A stretch of 64,000 bases of DNA from Anastatus disparis (lineage: Eukaryota > Arthropoda > Insecta > Hymenoptera > Eupelmidae), in assembly GCA_017163975.1 (NCBI GenBank), contig JAFFSR010000015.1, forward strand, positions 2,052,501 to 2,116,500, read 5' to 3'. Position 1 is the first letter of the stretch. Each line of letters begins with the position of its first letter. Shown one piece after another: positions 24,869 through 35,565 of this stretch. Below the pieces are notes generated by a model that saw only the letters and a program-made list of their open reading frames with translations, had not been told where the DNA came from and did not search any database. Made by a program: the position numbers and the translations under genes.

Positions 24869-25189
24869 AGTTTTAGAATCGATTTTTTTAGTGAGAGGCA
24901 AGGGGACTCGTGTTAAAAAGCACCCCAGTGATAGGCAAGGGGACTTACGAAAAACAAACACCACGAAGGGAGCAAAAGTCTACCACATTCATGACGTTGC
25001 TCCTGGGTAACACAAAGGGTAGATTGTTGCATACGAACATTTGAAAATATTGTTTAGATAACGCGTCAGTCCGATATTTTTTTATTTGTATAACATTGAC
25101 GCACTTTAGCAATAGTATTTTTGATATATGAATATTTTAAAATTAAAGATATATAGAGAGGTTGTCCATTTTTTGTTACCGAGATGAAG

Positions 25190-25715
25190 TTAATTAGTTT
25201 TCTGGACGCATTATTTATATAACCTGCCAATATTCTTCTTTGAATTAATTATAGTGCGGGGTATGGTGGGGGAGGAGGGTATCTTGCAGGAGGGAAAGGA
25301 GGTTATTTATGCCTGACTGGTTGTCTACATGCATTATTTGCATCGATTCCCTATATTATACTTTGATCCAATACAGTGGGAGTACGATGAGGAGGGGGTG
25401 TGGTTGGGGAGGATGTATGGTGCAGGAGGAAGAGAAGGCTTGAAAAGTTTGATTGGTTTTCTAGATGCGTTATCTATATCAAGCGTCAATATTCTACTTT
25501 GATTTTATTACAGTGTCAGTATGGCGGGCAAGGGGGTATATTGGGGGATGGGGTATGGTGCACGAAGGAGAGGAGGTTATTTATATTCAAGTGGTTGTCT
25601 AGATACATTATCAGCATCAAGTGGTAATATTATATGTTTATTTAATTTCAGTGAGTGTATGGTAAGGGAGGGGGTATGTTGGGAATGAAAGTTTATTTAT
25701 GTTTGATTTGTTGTC
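25190..25715. repeat. Four to five tandem units of about 110-140 bp
   Basis: Units recur near 25192, 25311, 25450, 25585 and 25697. Each has a TGGTTGTCTAGATGCATTAT-like segment followed by a G-rich GGAGGGGGTATGGTG-like segment. The G-rich strand gives a spurious open frame at 25400-25627. Confidence 0.65.
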
Positions 25716-26217
25716 TATGTGTAAACAAAGGCAAACATTCATAGCGCATTCATACTTTCTTTACATTCAAAACAATTCTTGAACCTTTTTGTACATTCAA
25801 AACAATTTTTGAAAATTTTTGAAAATTTTTTGATTGGAACTTATATTTATCTTACACATTATACTCAAGAGTGATTGAACTCCGTACGCATCATATGTCA
25901 AATCTTTTACCTCGAGACTGCGATAGCAAACAATAACGTTGTACATTGGCGAGAATGCGACACACGAGAATGCGTCGCACAAGAGGCGATCGAACTCTGA
26001 ACTGCATCACATGCAAAATTCAATCAATCTTTTCCCCGAAATTATAAAAGTAGCAATAATATTATACATACGGAAGAATGCAACTGTCTTTTATCATAAT
26101 ATAAAAACCTAAGAGTCTTAACTTGCGAGCTTAATTTCATACTCACCGTCTAAGGCTACGCTTCGCCTAAAATTATTGTACTAAAGGTTAAGAAGGAGAA
26201 ATGAAGATAAGTTTAAT

Positions 26218-26218
<1 letters not shown>
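25716..26218. other. Unassigned segment upstream of the Gypsy element
   Basis: This may belong to the retroelement's LTR: ATATAAAAACC at about 26098-26108 resembles a TATA box about 240 bp upstream of the internal palindrome. I could not find LTR ends or a duplication. No gene is seen. Confidence 0.3.
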
Positions 26219-26267
<49 letters not shown>

Positions 26268-26286
26268 GATTGAGTTCTATGCGGAG

Positions 26287-26340
<54 letters not shown>
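26219..26340. repeat. Two (TA)n microsatellites
   Basis: Long TA runs at about 26220-26264 and 26290-26340 are separated by a 27-bp spacer. Confidence 0.9.
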
Positions 26341-26344
<4 letters not shown>

Positions 26345-26357
26345 TATTAATAATATT

Positions 26358-26850
26358 TAAACTTCTCCGTTTTCTCCTGAGAGAAAATATTCTAAGAGAT
26401 CGGAGTTTTGTTTAGTCACTTTTTATCACTTGGATTCACTATCCTCCTAAGCTGACACCAATTAATGTTAACCATTTTAACTGAATTTATTAATTTGTAA
26501 AGTTTAATTTATTAAACTTTATTTAATAAACTTGATTTATTAATTTTATGAATTTTTAATTGTCATTGTAACTTATTTTTGTAATTTAGGACTGGATACC
26601 TACCCTAAAGAACCAACGTCCTAAATTACAAAAATAAGTTACAATAACAATTAAAAATTTATATAATTAATAAATCAAGTTTATTAAATAAAGTTTAATA
26701 AATTAAACTTTACAAATTAATAAATTTAGTTCTAACGGTCAAAATTAATTGGTGCAGCTTAGGGGGATAGTGAAGTCAAGTGATAAAAAATGACTAAACA
26801 AAACTCCGATCTCTTAGAATATTTTCTCTCAGGAAAAAACGAAAAAGTTT
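26358..26850. repeat. Near-perfect 235-bp-arm palindrome, head-to-head retroelement leader
   Basis: Bases 26358-26592 are the inverted complement of 26618-26850 with few mismatches, around a 25-nt loop. Each arm contains ATTGGTG(T)CAGCTTAGG, which looks like a retroelement primer-binding site (TGGTGTCAG type), and CTCCGATCTCTTAGAATATT leader sequence. It therefore looks like two LTR-leader junctions in opposite orientation. A third, diverged copy of the leader follows at about 26869-26945. Confidence 0.65.
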
Positions 26851-27050
26851 AAAAATTAAAAGAAGCCAAGTGATAAAAGACAATTGAACAAAATTCCCAT
26901 ATTTTAAGATATCTTTTCTCAGGAGGGAACGGAGAGTTTTAAAAATCAAGAAAATTTATCTTTAATCTGGTGACAATAGCCCACACTCTCAGGAGTTGAC
27001 TACCAGTAGTTGAAGGATTCATCAAGCTACTTCTGCATCTCCAGGGATAA

Positions 27051-28107
27051 AGAGAGGAACAAAATGCAGTGCAGGAATTACAACGACTAAAGGAAAAAGC
27101 AGATGCTTTAGAAAAACTATTGCTCTTGTTGATGGAACAATTACAAATTTTAACAACTCAAATGACGGAAAAGAAAAATCTACCACCGCTCTCAAGCGGA
27201 CCACCTACAGTTAGGGATAACAACTTTAAATTAAATGTGCTTCTAGGACTAACGAAGGAACGTCACTTATTAATACGCGAACCTTTAACAGAAATACGGG
27301 AGTATGACGGATCAACAGATGTTAGCGCATTTATTGATCAAATTATTCGCACATCTAGACAACTTAGCTCTGAGCTAGACATATCAGCGCTTATACGCAA
27401 AGTAATAGCCGTTAAGTTAAAAGAAAAAGCACAAGAAGTAGTTGAGAGAAATCAAGTCACTACAGCCGTGAAACTCAAAGAATGTTTAAATACATTTTTC
27501 GGAAAATTGTAACTTGAATATGACCAATTAGCCGAAATGCGTAATTCTAGGCGGCAGAGAACAAATGAAAAGGTAGCAGACTACACACAAAAACATAATA
27601 ACATAAATCGGCGTATACAGATTTTAATAGATGGCGTGAATGACGATTTTAGAGACATGCATAGAAGTTATGAAAATAAAAATGCAATTTCAAAATTCAT
27701 AAGAGGATTGTATCCAGAAGGCTTGCGCTTAGCTGTTCAATAAAACCGACCACACACTATACCCAATGCTACCAACAAGCTTTATACGAAGAAAAACTCC
27801 GAAAAGAAGACGAAGAACTTCGAAACAGAAGTCACAACAAGCATGATGAGAGATCTAAAAGAGATAAATATGAAAAATATCCAACAGATAGAAGCCATCC
27901 TAGATATGACTCAAGGAATCGTGAGAAACATTCGACACCTGATAAAAATTACACACGTAATAGAAGTTTTTCGCGTGATCGACAAGAAAATTATCGATCG
28001 GATAAAAGAGAAAATAAACCTGCATGCTCTCATTGTAATACATACGGCCATGATAAAGAACATTGTTTCAAACATCAAAATGCGCAAAGAGTAAATTTTC
28101 GCTTTAA
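27051..28107 (+). pseudogene. gag of the Gypsy-type element, broken
   Basis: The coding frame starts at about 27051 without an ATG. An N-terminal helical, leucine-rich segment is followed by a capsid-like region (REYDGSTDVSAFIDQI, then a region ending ISKFIRGLYPEGLRLAVQ). A basic Arg/Ser-rich linker and a CCHC zinc knuckle, CSHCNTYGHDKEHC (about 28025-28066), complete it. Lesions are in-frame TAA at 27510 and 27741, a frameshift near 27755-27765, and the TTAA MITE at 28108. In retroelements Gag packages the RNA. Confidence 0.7.
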
Positions 28108-28488
28108 GAGGAGGTCACGTATCTCTGTCCTTTTCTAATCAAAAAATTGAGTTTTTTACAGAAACTAATAACTTTATCAAAAAATGAAGAGAAAGCCGCA
28201 TCTCGTAATAAAAAAAGCAATATTTTCTTTGATAAGAAAGAATTAATTTAATTGCTTCGTTTTCAAGAAAACCTTGAAAAACTTAAATCATAGAGGTTAG
28301 GGTGGACAATTTGGTTTTTCAAGGTTTTCTTGAGAACGAAGCAATAAAATTAATTTTTTCTAATCAAAGAAAATATTGATTTTTTTGATACAAGATGCGG
28401 CTTTCTCTTCATTTTTTGCTAAAGCTATTAGTTTTTGTGAAAAAATCATTTCTTTGATTAGAAAAGGACAGAGATACGTGACCTCCTC
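28108..28488. mobile_element. TTAA-type MITE, family B, inside gag-pol
   Basis: The ends GAGGAGGTCACGTATCTCTG and their complement are flanked by TTAA (28104-28107 and 28489-28492). Coding similarity on the left (VNFRF) meets NAAK on the right when the element and one TTAA are ignored. It is homologous to 3929-4310. Confidence 0.85.
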
Positions 28489-28492
28489 TTAA

Positions 28493-29411
28493 TGCCGCAA
28501 AGAGCAAAACGTATCTAGAGAATTCGGCACCATAGTCGAAGACCCCACCCGATCGTCAGAATTATTGGGAGGATCAGGATTACAAGACGCAATCTTTCCA
28601 ACAGATGGAAAACACTGGCATTTCTGGATGCAACCCTCAGGAATAGAAGGAAAATTATTAAATCTCCTAGTAGACACAGGAGCAAATATAAAATTCAGTA
28701 AAGACAAAGTATTAGATCTTAATACTTGTGACCCTGTGAAACAATGACCAGAAAAAAGACAAACAATACAGATAGTCAACGGAAATCACACAATGCTGGG
28801 TAAATGCAAATTGAAAGTTTTTGGAAGAGACTTTATATATCACGTTTCAAGCAATAAAATACCCCTCGATGCCGATGGGCTGTTGGATCGAGGATGGCTA
28901 CAACATTATAAAGCATTGATAGATACAAAAAAACAAAACATAAGAATTTTCAATGCAGAAAATAACCCTCTACAATTTACGTTTAATGAAAAACCTGCTT
29001 ATGTAAAGGAGTCAATCTCATAAAAATAGATATAGTAACACCAGCAATATATACAGTACAAAACAAAGCTGCAACGCTTAACATCGTTAATAAATCGGAA
29101 AAATAAATAAAAATAAATACTGAAATAGAGATAGAAGAATTTTAAGAACAGAAACAAAATATTTATGAAACGATTTTTCTGCAGAAACAAGTATTTAACA
29201 AACAAACATTCATGACAGAAAAGTATCATCGTGATAAACTTATTATAGACAATACGCGTACATCACATTTACCGAAAGAACAGGCATTAGCGATACAAAC
29301 ATTAGTTGAAGAATATAATGATATCTTTCAACTAGAAGGAGATAATGCACCATCACTCAAGAATATGTATCACCATATAGATTTAACAATAAATCAACCA
29401 CTTAAATGATG
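28493..29411 (+). pseudogene. Protease and start of RT of the Gypsy-type element, broken
   Basis: A retropepsin domain with the active-site motif LVDTGANIKFS lies at about 28664-28696, followed by VFGRDF and DGLLDRGWL, typical of Gypsy proteases. Beyond a TGA at 28745, a TAA at 29021 and a frameshift, the sequence at 29212-29409 is the linker to reverse transcriptase (EEYNDIFQLEGD, then HHIDLTINQPLK). It ends where the RT fingers should start, because of the insertion at 29412. Confidence 0.7.
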
Positions 29412-30218
29412 GATGATGGAATTCCAATTGAAATTTTTTGTGATTTTAGAAATCCAACCTAAATTTATGGATATTTTTGAGAGATTTGAATAATATTGTT
29501 TTCAAATTGAATTTATTTATATTTTTCATTGCAATCTATAAAAATATCTCTATTCGTTGAACGTGAGAAAGCAGACGGAATAATCGTCATTTCAAACCAA
29601 ATGAAACTGACAATTTATAAGCCCTAAACTCTTTTATTCTTTTCGGGCGCGTTCGCTTGCCATAAGAAAGTAAATATATAAAAAGCGTGGTAGCCACCTA
29701 GCGGTTATTCATCGAATATGGATATGCACATTTGTATAATAGTTTTAAATTTTAAACCAAATGAAACTGTCAATTTATAAGCCCTAAACTCTTTAATTTT
29801 TTTCGTGCGCGTTCGCTTGCCATAAAAAAGTAAATATATAAAAAGCTTGGTAGCCCCCTAGCGGTTATTCATCGAATATGAATATGCACATTCATATAAT
29901 AGTACTGGTAATTAACCGTCAGGGGGATTATCCGTTCTCTACCAATTGACTTTCTTATGGCAAGCGGACGCGAACGAAAAGAATACAAGAGTTTAGAGTT
30001 TATAAACTAATAGTTTTATTTGGTCTAAAACGACAATCATTCGGCCTGCTTTCTCATGTTCTATTCTATTCAGTGAACAGAGATATTTTTATAGGTTGCT
30101 ATGAAAAACATAAATAAATTTAATTTAATAAAAATATAATTTTGATTGCTTAAAAATATCCATAAATTTACGTTGGATTTATAAAATCACAATGAATTTC
30201 AATTGGAATCCCATCATC
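29412..30218. mobile_element. 807-bp palindromic MITE with internal duplication
   Basis: The inverted ends GATGATGGAATTCCAATTG and CAATTGGAATCCCATCATC have arms of roughly 200 bp. In the left half a 150-bp block (29593-29742) is repeated directly at 29754-29903. It truncates the retroelement pol. Left and right flanks do not show a clear duplication. Confidence 0.65.
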
Positions 30219-30341
30219 AAATTACCTAAAAAAATTATCTAAAAAATTCACCTAAAAAATCATGTGACGAATTAAAACAAAAATCATGTGAAAATTTTAG
30301 GTGAAAATTTCACATAAAAAAATCACATGATTATTTTCAAT

Positions 30342-30605
30342 AGGGGTGTAGCTCGTCCACAGATGCATCTATTCGAAAGTTTGAAGAATGTGGCTTCACG
30401 AAACAACTTTTCATTAGGAATGCATAGTATGCAAGTCGATCGTGGTTCAAAAGGAGAAGTAGAAAATCTCAACGTCCACAGAGAAGCTGTTACTAAAGAA
30501 TGTGAATTAGTGAAGAGAGGGAAAAGTGAAATCGACAAGAGTGAAGAAGAACTATCTTCGGACAATGATGAGGAGTATGTTCTCGTCGATAGACACAAAA
30601 TCTAA
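30342..30605 (+). CDS. Hypothetical acidic open frame
   Basis: The open frame runs about 87 codons, with no certain start (first ATG at about 30364), and ends at a stop at 30603-30605. The C-terminal half is charged (KSEIDKSEEELSSDNDEEYV). I do not recognise it. It could be a last exon or a C-terminal remnant of a transposon gene. Base composition is less AT-skewed than the surroundings, which is the only support for coding. Confidence 0.3.
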   Translation, partial: RGVARPQMHLFESLKNVASRNNFSLGMHSMQVDRGSKGEVENLNVHREAVTKECELVKRGKSEIDKSEEELSSDNDEEYVLVDRHKI

Positions 30606-31660
30606 AAAAAATCTCCCAAGCTCAACTGAATAGAGGATTCGCAAAAGATTCAGCTTAATTAATAGCCTTACTATCAAGGCTAGGTTCTTATGAAACGGGT
30701 CAAGAAAAATACACAATTTTCGTTTTTTTTCCATAAAAGGAAATAAATAAAAAAACCGATGTGGCAGTCTTTGGAACTGGCCGACAGAAGTGAAACTTCT
30801 TTACGAAATTATAGAACTCATAAATGTTTATTCAAGTTCCATCACTGTTCTATTTAATTTTAAAATAATTTTTAAACTAAATAATCATAAAATTTAATAA
30901 AACTAAATTGAAATAATTTAGTTTATCTAAGGAATTAGTTTTTTTTAATTTTAAATGAGATAGTGTATAAACTTTTTGTTAATATTTATTTTACAAAAAT
31001 ACAATTTAACAAATGTAGGGAAGAGAGGGGTTAACCATAAAACATTATAGAGAAAGAAAGAAAAAGAGAAAGCGCGTGCTATTGCTTTCTTTATTTATTC
31101 AGATCAGATTCATATATTTGTATTGTATATATAGTATGCATGTATACATATACTATATCTGTGCGTTTGACATCAAGTCAGTCCCACGAATGTTTTTTTA
31201 TACGTATTAAGTACCTTGATTTACATATAGGAGACGCGGCCCCTAGTTGAAAATATAAGATTGGTTCTCACGTGAGATCTTACATGGGTTCTCATGTAAG
31301 ACGCAACAAAAGTTCTGATGTTGGTTCTAATGTTAGTTCCAACGCACCAAATTCAGCAATTACCGACATTGGTACCAACGTTGGTACTTACGTAAGAACC
31401 AACATGGATAAAGTAATAGAAAAATATTTTGAAAAATTATAATATTTATACATTTAGAAAATCACTAATATTATTTGATTCGGGAGTAAAAATTCATTTA
31501 TTGCAATTGATAACGTATAAAATTTTTATTTCATAGATAAATATAAAATTTTTATTTCATAATACAACATGAAAAGCTAACAAATTTATTTGACTTATAG
31601 ATCTAATAATACTAGTAAATTAATAATCATATTTAATTAAATAAAGATTGAAGAATGATT
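30606..31660. other. Non-coding, with a cluster of ACGT-centred motifs
   Basis: No gene is seen. Between 31258 and 31405 the motif GGTTCTCACGTGAGA and variants (GGTTCTCATGTAAGA, GGTACTTACGTAAGAACC) recur on both strands. A purine-rich run lies at 31045-31075. Confidence 0.4.
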
Positions 31661-33803
31661 TTATTTTTCAGCTAATCGCAAATAATGTTTTCGCAGATCT
31701 TGGATTTTATGTCTTAATATTGTTCTAACATTAGCGAGGAAATGTTCTTTTTCGTCCCTTGACATGTTCAGTTGGTTTTTTAAATAAACTTCAAACACTT
31801 CTGTAATGAAGAGAATAACATTAATTCATGCATGTGAGCGCTTGCGTGGGTGTGCATTTATGGGTTGTGTGTATATATGGGTTGTATATGTGAATCGGTA
31901 GATGGATATGCATAGATATGTACACGTATGGGTGAGCGTACATGTGTGTATGTTGCATGCATACATTTGAACAATTTCTATTTACCATAAAGTAACTGCA
32001 ATTTGTCTTCTTCCAATTGTTTCCTCGGTGAATCAGGATTCAGTACCGTATAACTGATTCTTTTTTCATCAAGACACCTATTTATTAATTTTTCAGGCGT
32101 GTAAATTATATCAGCAAGATCTCTTAAAAATGTATAGGGATATTTCTGCAATTCTTTCCTGTACCATATTTCCTCATCAACAAGAACTTCAAGTCCTAGA
32201 TAAACCTGTAATTCATAAATTTTATCATTAAAATAGAAGTATTTAGAGTTTTACATTCAGAAATTGAAATACTAACCTTGCCATCAATAATTTGACACCT
32301 TTTTCTTCCGTTTGTATTTAACCGGTACTTCTGTGTTTCTGTAAAAATTAAATGTTATTTACAATGTATTATTATTTTTGTGATATATGTATGTACAGTA
32401 CCGCTCAAAAGTTCGTGGAAAATTTTTTTTTTTTAACTAAACTTCAAACTGCGATATTTCGGAAACGGCTCGAAGAATTTAAAAAATCTGAACGGCGTTT
32501 GAAAGATCAGACAAAATACTATTTTTTTATGTCCTGCCAAATATTTTTATCATTTTTTTTAACTCTATATATAATGATATAAAAAAATTTTATTTTTCGA
32601 ATTTTTAAATTTCAATTAATCAAATGTAACTTTTTAAGAAATTGATAAAATTAAAAAATTCGAACGCGATTGAAAAGTAGAGTGAATTTTCTAAATCTTT
32701 ATGTCCAATGATTTTTTTGTATCTATTTCCTACGTGGAGCTAAAAATGCGCAAAAATGGAAAGTACAAGAAAATCAGTTTTAAATATGATAATATTTTCC
32801 AATGTCGCAAACCAATTTTTGTTTACATTAGCAGAATACAAAAAGATAGTATTTTGTCTAATCTTTTAAACGCCGTCCGGATTTTTGAAATTTATCGAGC
32901 CATTTCCGAAATATCGCAGTTGAAAGTTGAGTTTCTGAAAAAAAGTTTTTTTAGGAACTTTTGAACGTTACTGTATACTTTTAACAAAATTATCACAAAT
33001 TTTATCACAATTATTATAAATAATAGTGTCCTTTTTTTGAATAAATTAAAGTTATTTACAAATTTGATTCTTTGTATGTATATAGGAACTACAGATTTGA
33101 ACACATGCTGAAATGTAAACAAAAATAGACTCGCGACATTGGAAAATATTATCGTATCTAAAACTGATTTTATTGTGAATTCCATTTTTGCGCATTTTTA
33201 GCTACACGCAGGAAATAGATACAAAAAAATCATTGGACATAAGGATTTAGGAAATTCACTCTACTTTTCAATCGCCTTCGAATTTTTTAATTTTATCAAT
33301 TTCTTAAAAAGTTACATTTGATTGATTAAAATTTAAAAATTCGCAAAAATAAAATTTTTTTCTATCATTATATATAGAGTTAAAAAAATGATAAAAATAT
33401 TTGGCAGGACACAAAAAAATAGTATTTTGTCTGATCTTTCAGACGCCGTCCAGATTTTTAAAATTCATTGAGCCGTTTCCGAAATATCGCAGTTTAAAAT
33501 TTAGTTAAAAAAAAAAATTTTTTTACGAACTTTTGAGCGGTACTGTACATGAAACAATCTTATAATCTCACCTAGAATTTGTCTATCTGTTTTTTTGATA
33601 GGCTTGCCAAGGGCACCAAGAGGAACTGTAGCTGTAATTTAACGATTAATTAATTTCTTAATGAAAATTTTTGACTATAATTATAAACTGAATAATTCAA
33701 TTACCAAATAAATTAATATGTTTTCCCAATTTCTTATTCATTGCTATTCTCCTTCTTGGACTCAAATGAATGGAACTACGTGGAGTTTCTTGTAGTTGTT
33801 GGT
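31661..33803 (-). pseudogene. BEN-domain gene, 3' exons (host gene split by the Polinton)
   Basis: Exons read on the minus strand are 33705-33803, 33572-33631, 32277-32338, 31986-32205 and 31661-31800, the last ending in TAA. All junctions have GT donors and AG acceptors and the phases agree. The encoded segment includes KVYLGLEVLVDEEIW, FLRDLADIIYTPEKLINRCL and a basic C-terminus ending LRLAEK, the pattern of a BEN domain (a DNA/chromatin-binding fold of transcriptional repressors). Intron 32339-33571 holds a mariner-type MITE pair. The upstream exons continue beyond the Polinton at 53874. The BEN call is from motif memory. Confidence 0.65.
32396..33545. mobile_element. Mariner-like MITE, one full copy plus an inverted partial copy
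   Basis: The termini CAGTACCGCTCAAAAGTTCG are flanked by TA at 32394-32395 and 33546-33547. A full copy occupies about 32396-32971, with inner right end CTTTTGAACGTTACTG followed by TA. A partial, inverted copy covers about 33095-33545. Together they look like one 1.15-kb palindrome. The CAGT start and TA duplication fit Tc1/mariner. Confidence 0.7.
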
Positions 33804-35125
33804 AGTAGGTAAACAAGAAGTGTTCTGGAAACCCCTACTCCTCCGCCATGAGCTCACCTGTGCAGGTGCAAAAATAATGACGCGTACTAATCCCGCGTTG
33901 TGATATAAGAAATTCACTCCGCATCTGCACGCCACGTTAGCGCTCATTGGCGCACGAGCTCCGACGCCGCGTCGATAAGCGAAATACCGCGATCCGCGCC
34001 GCGTAGATAAGCGAATTCCCACGATCCGTGTTGATAAGCGAATTCCCCCGGCCCGCGCCTGCCCGCCCGCCGTCGCAGATGAGAGTAAATGTTAAATCTT
34101 TATAAATTTCAACATGATCATAGAAGAGAGTCTTATTTTATATTATTGGGTATAAACTGATATCATTTTAAAGGAGTAAAAGAAGGATAGAAAGAACTAT
34201 AACGTAGGTCATGCATTATAGCTATATATATATTTTTCTCCATACATATGTTTCTTCTATAAGAGCCTAAAGATGATAAGGAGATAGAAAGAAAGTTACT
34301 TGCTTATGAAGGCGAGAAAGAGATAGAGAGAAAGCCAGTTACTTTACGAAGGCAAGAAAGAGACAGAGAGAAAGTCAGTTACTTTACGATAAGCGTTCGA
34401 ATTCTTAGAATCGTTCCAACTATTTTAATTCTAAATTCTCTTTTACACGCTATTCGCTACATACAGAAATTAATTTTGTTATATAATAATGAAATCCACT
34501 ATTAAACCTAGAATATTTTAGAGTTTAAATAAAAGAGGATCATAAGGAAAAAACATTGTAGTTTACACCTGCCCATAATGAAATGTACGAATAATTTATA
34601 ATAATAATAATATTTTAGAGTAAGAGATAGAAGATGAGAACATTGTAGCTCACACATACTGAAATGTATAGAGTGGGGAGTGGAGAGGGATTTCCTTAAA
34701 ACGCAACTTTGTCTTATCTCTGTAGAACGTCACTAGCATTACACTTTGTCGCACGCATGCGTTCTTATAAGTATAAGCATTACAGATCAACTGTCTAGCT
34801 AAAATGCAGTTTCTTCTTATCTCAGTATGATGTAACACTGGAAAGAATATACGTTACAGTTTGTATACAGCTTCGTCTCATTTCTGGCATCACAGCGTGT
34901 GTGTGTGAAAAATGATAAAAATTATTGTTTTATAATAATAAAAAAGTATATAGAAATTAATTTTGTTATATAATAATGAAGTTTACTATTAAATCGTTGA
35001 ATATAAATAATTTGATGGGTTGATATTAGCATCTTATAGTAACTGAATGAAATTTTTATTCTACATCGGTTTTAACTTGACGATAATATTCATTTGTGAG
35101 TTGATACATTCAGTTAAAATAATTA
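33804..35125. repeat. Left terminal inverted repeat of the Polinton
   Basis: It matches the complement of about 52640-53873, apart from a segment at about 34467-34953 absent from the right copy. That segment is bounded by two copies of GAAATTAATTTTGTTATATA. The outermost 250 bp are GC-rich (CCGCGCCGCGTAG-like). Short purine repeats lie at 34310-34395. No gene is present in it. Confidence 0.85.
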
Positions 35126-35565
35126 TTTTGACATATGTGTATGACTACATTAAGATAAATATTTCAAAGAATTAACGCCACCTACTATCCTATCAAAAGG
35201 GAAGATAAGTAAGGTTACGATTCAGTTCGTATTTGACTTTTAAAGTAAAAATTATGGCTACGTTTGACTGTAAAGAATTAGTTAATAAGATGCTAAATGC
35301 TTATTCGCGTTTAACAAATAAGAAGACCAATTCTGAAGAAATAATTACCTGCCTGAATCTTGATAAAGAAAATTTAAGACTCTTAAAAAATAAATTGCGT
35401 AAGTGTACAAATGTTTCTGAGAAGCAAAAGTTTTTAGCTGCTATTGCATTACTCCAAGGAATCCAGAGCAATCTAAAGTGCTTTCTAAAGAGTGGTCAAG
35501 GTACCCAAAAACGTGAAAGACGAAGTGATAGAGTTAATTGGCAAGACTTGGAAAATGCATTTTAG

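Larger units (their letters stand above)
26350..29411 (+). mobile_element. Dead Gypsy-type LTR retroelement, 5' half
   Basis: The order is leader, gag with zinc knuckle, protease, then the start of reverse transcriptase, as in Ty3/Gypsy elements. The pol gene is cut at 29411 by a MITE. No RT catalytic core, RNase H, integrase or 3' LTR was found. Stops and frameshifts affect both genes. Confidence 0.65.

Noticed and set aside
34650..34838. Gene inside the left Polinton inverted repeat
   Set aside because: The frame is short, absent from the right repeat, and shows no conserved features.
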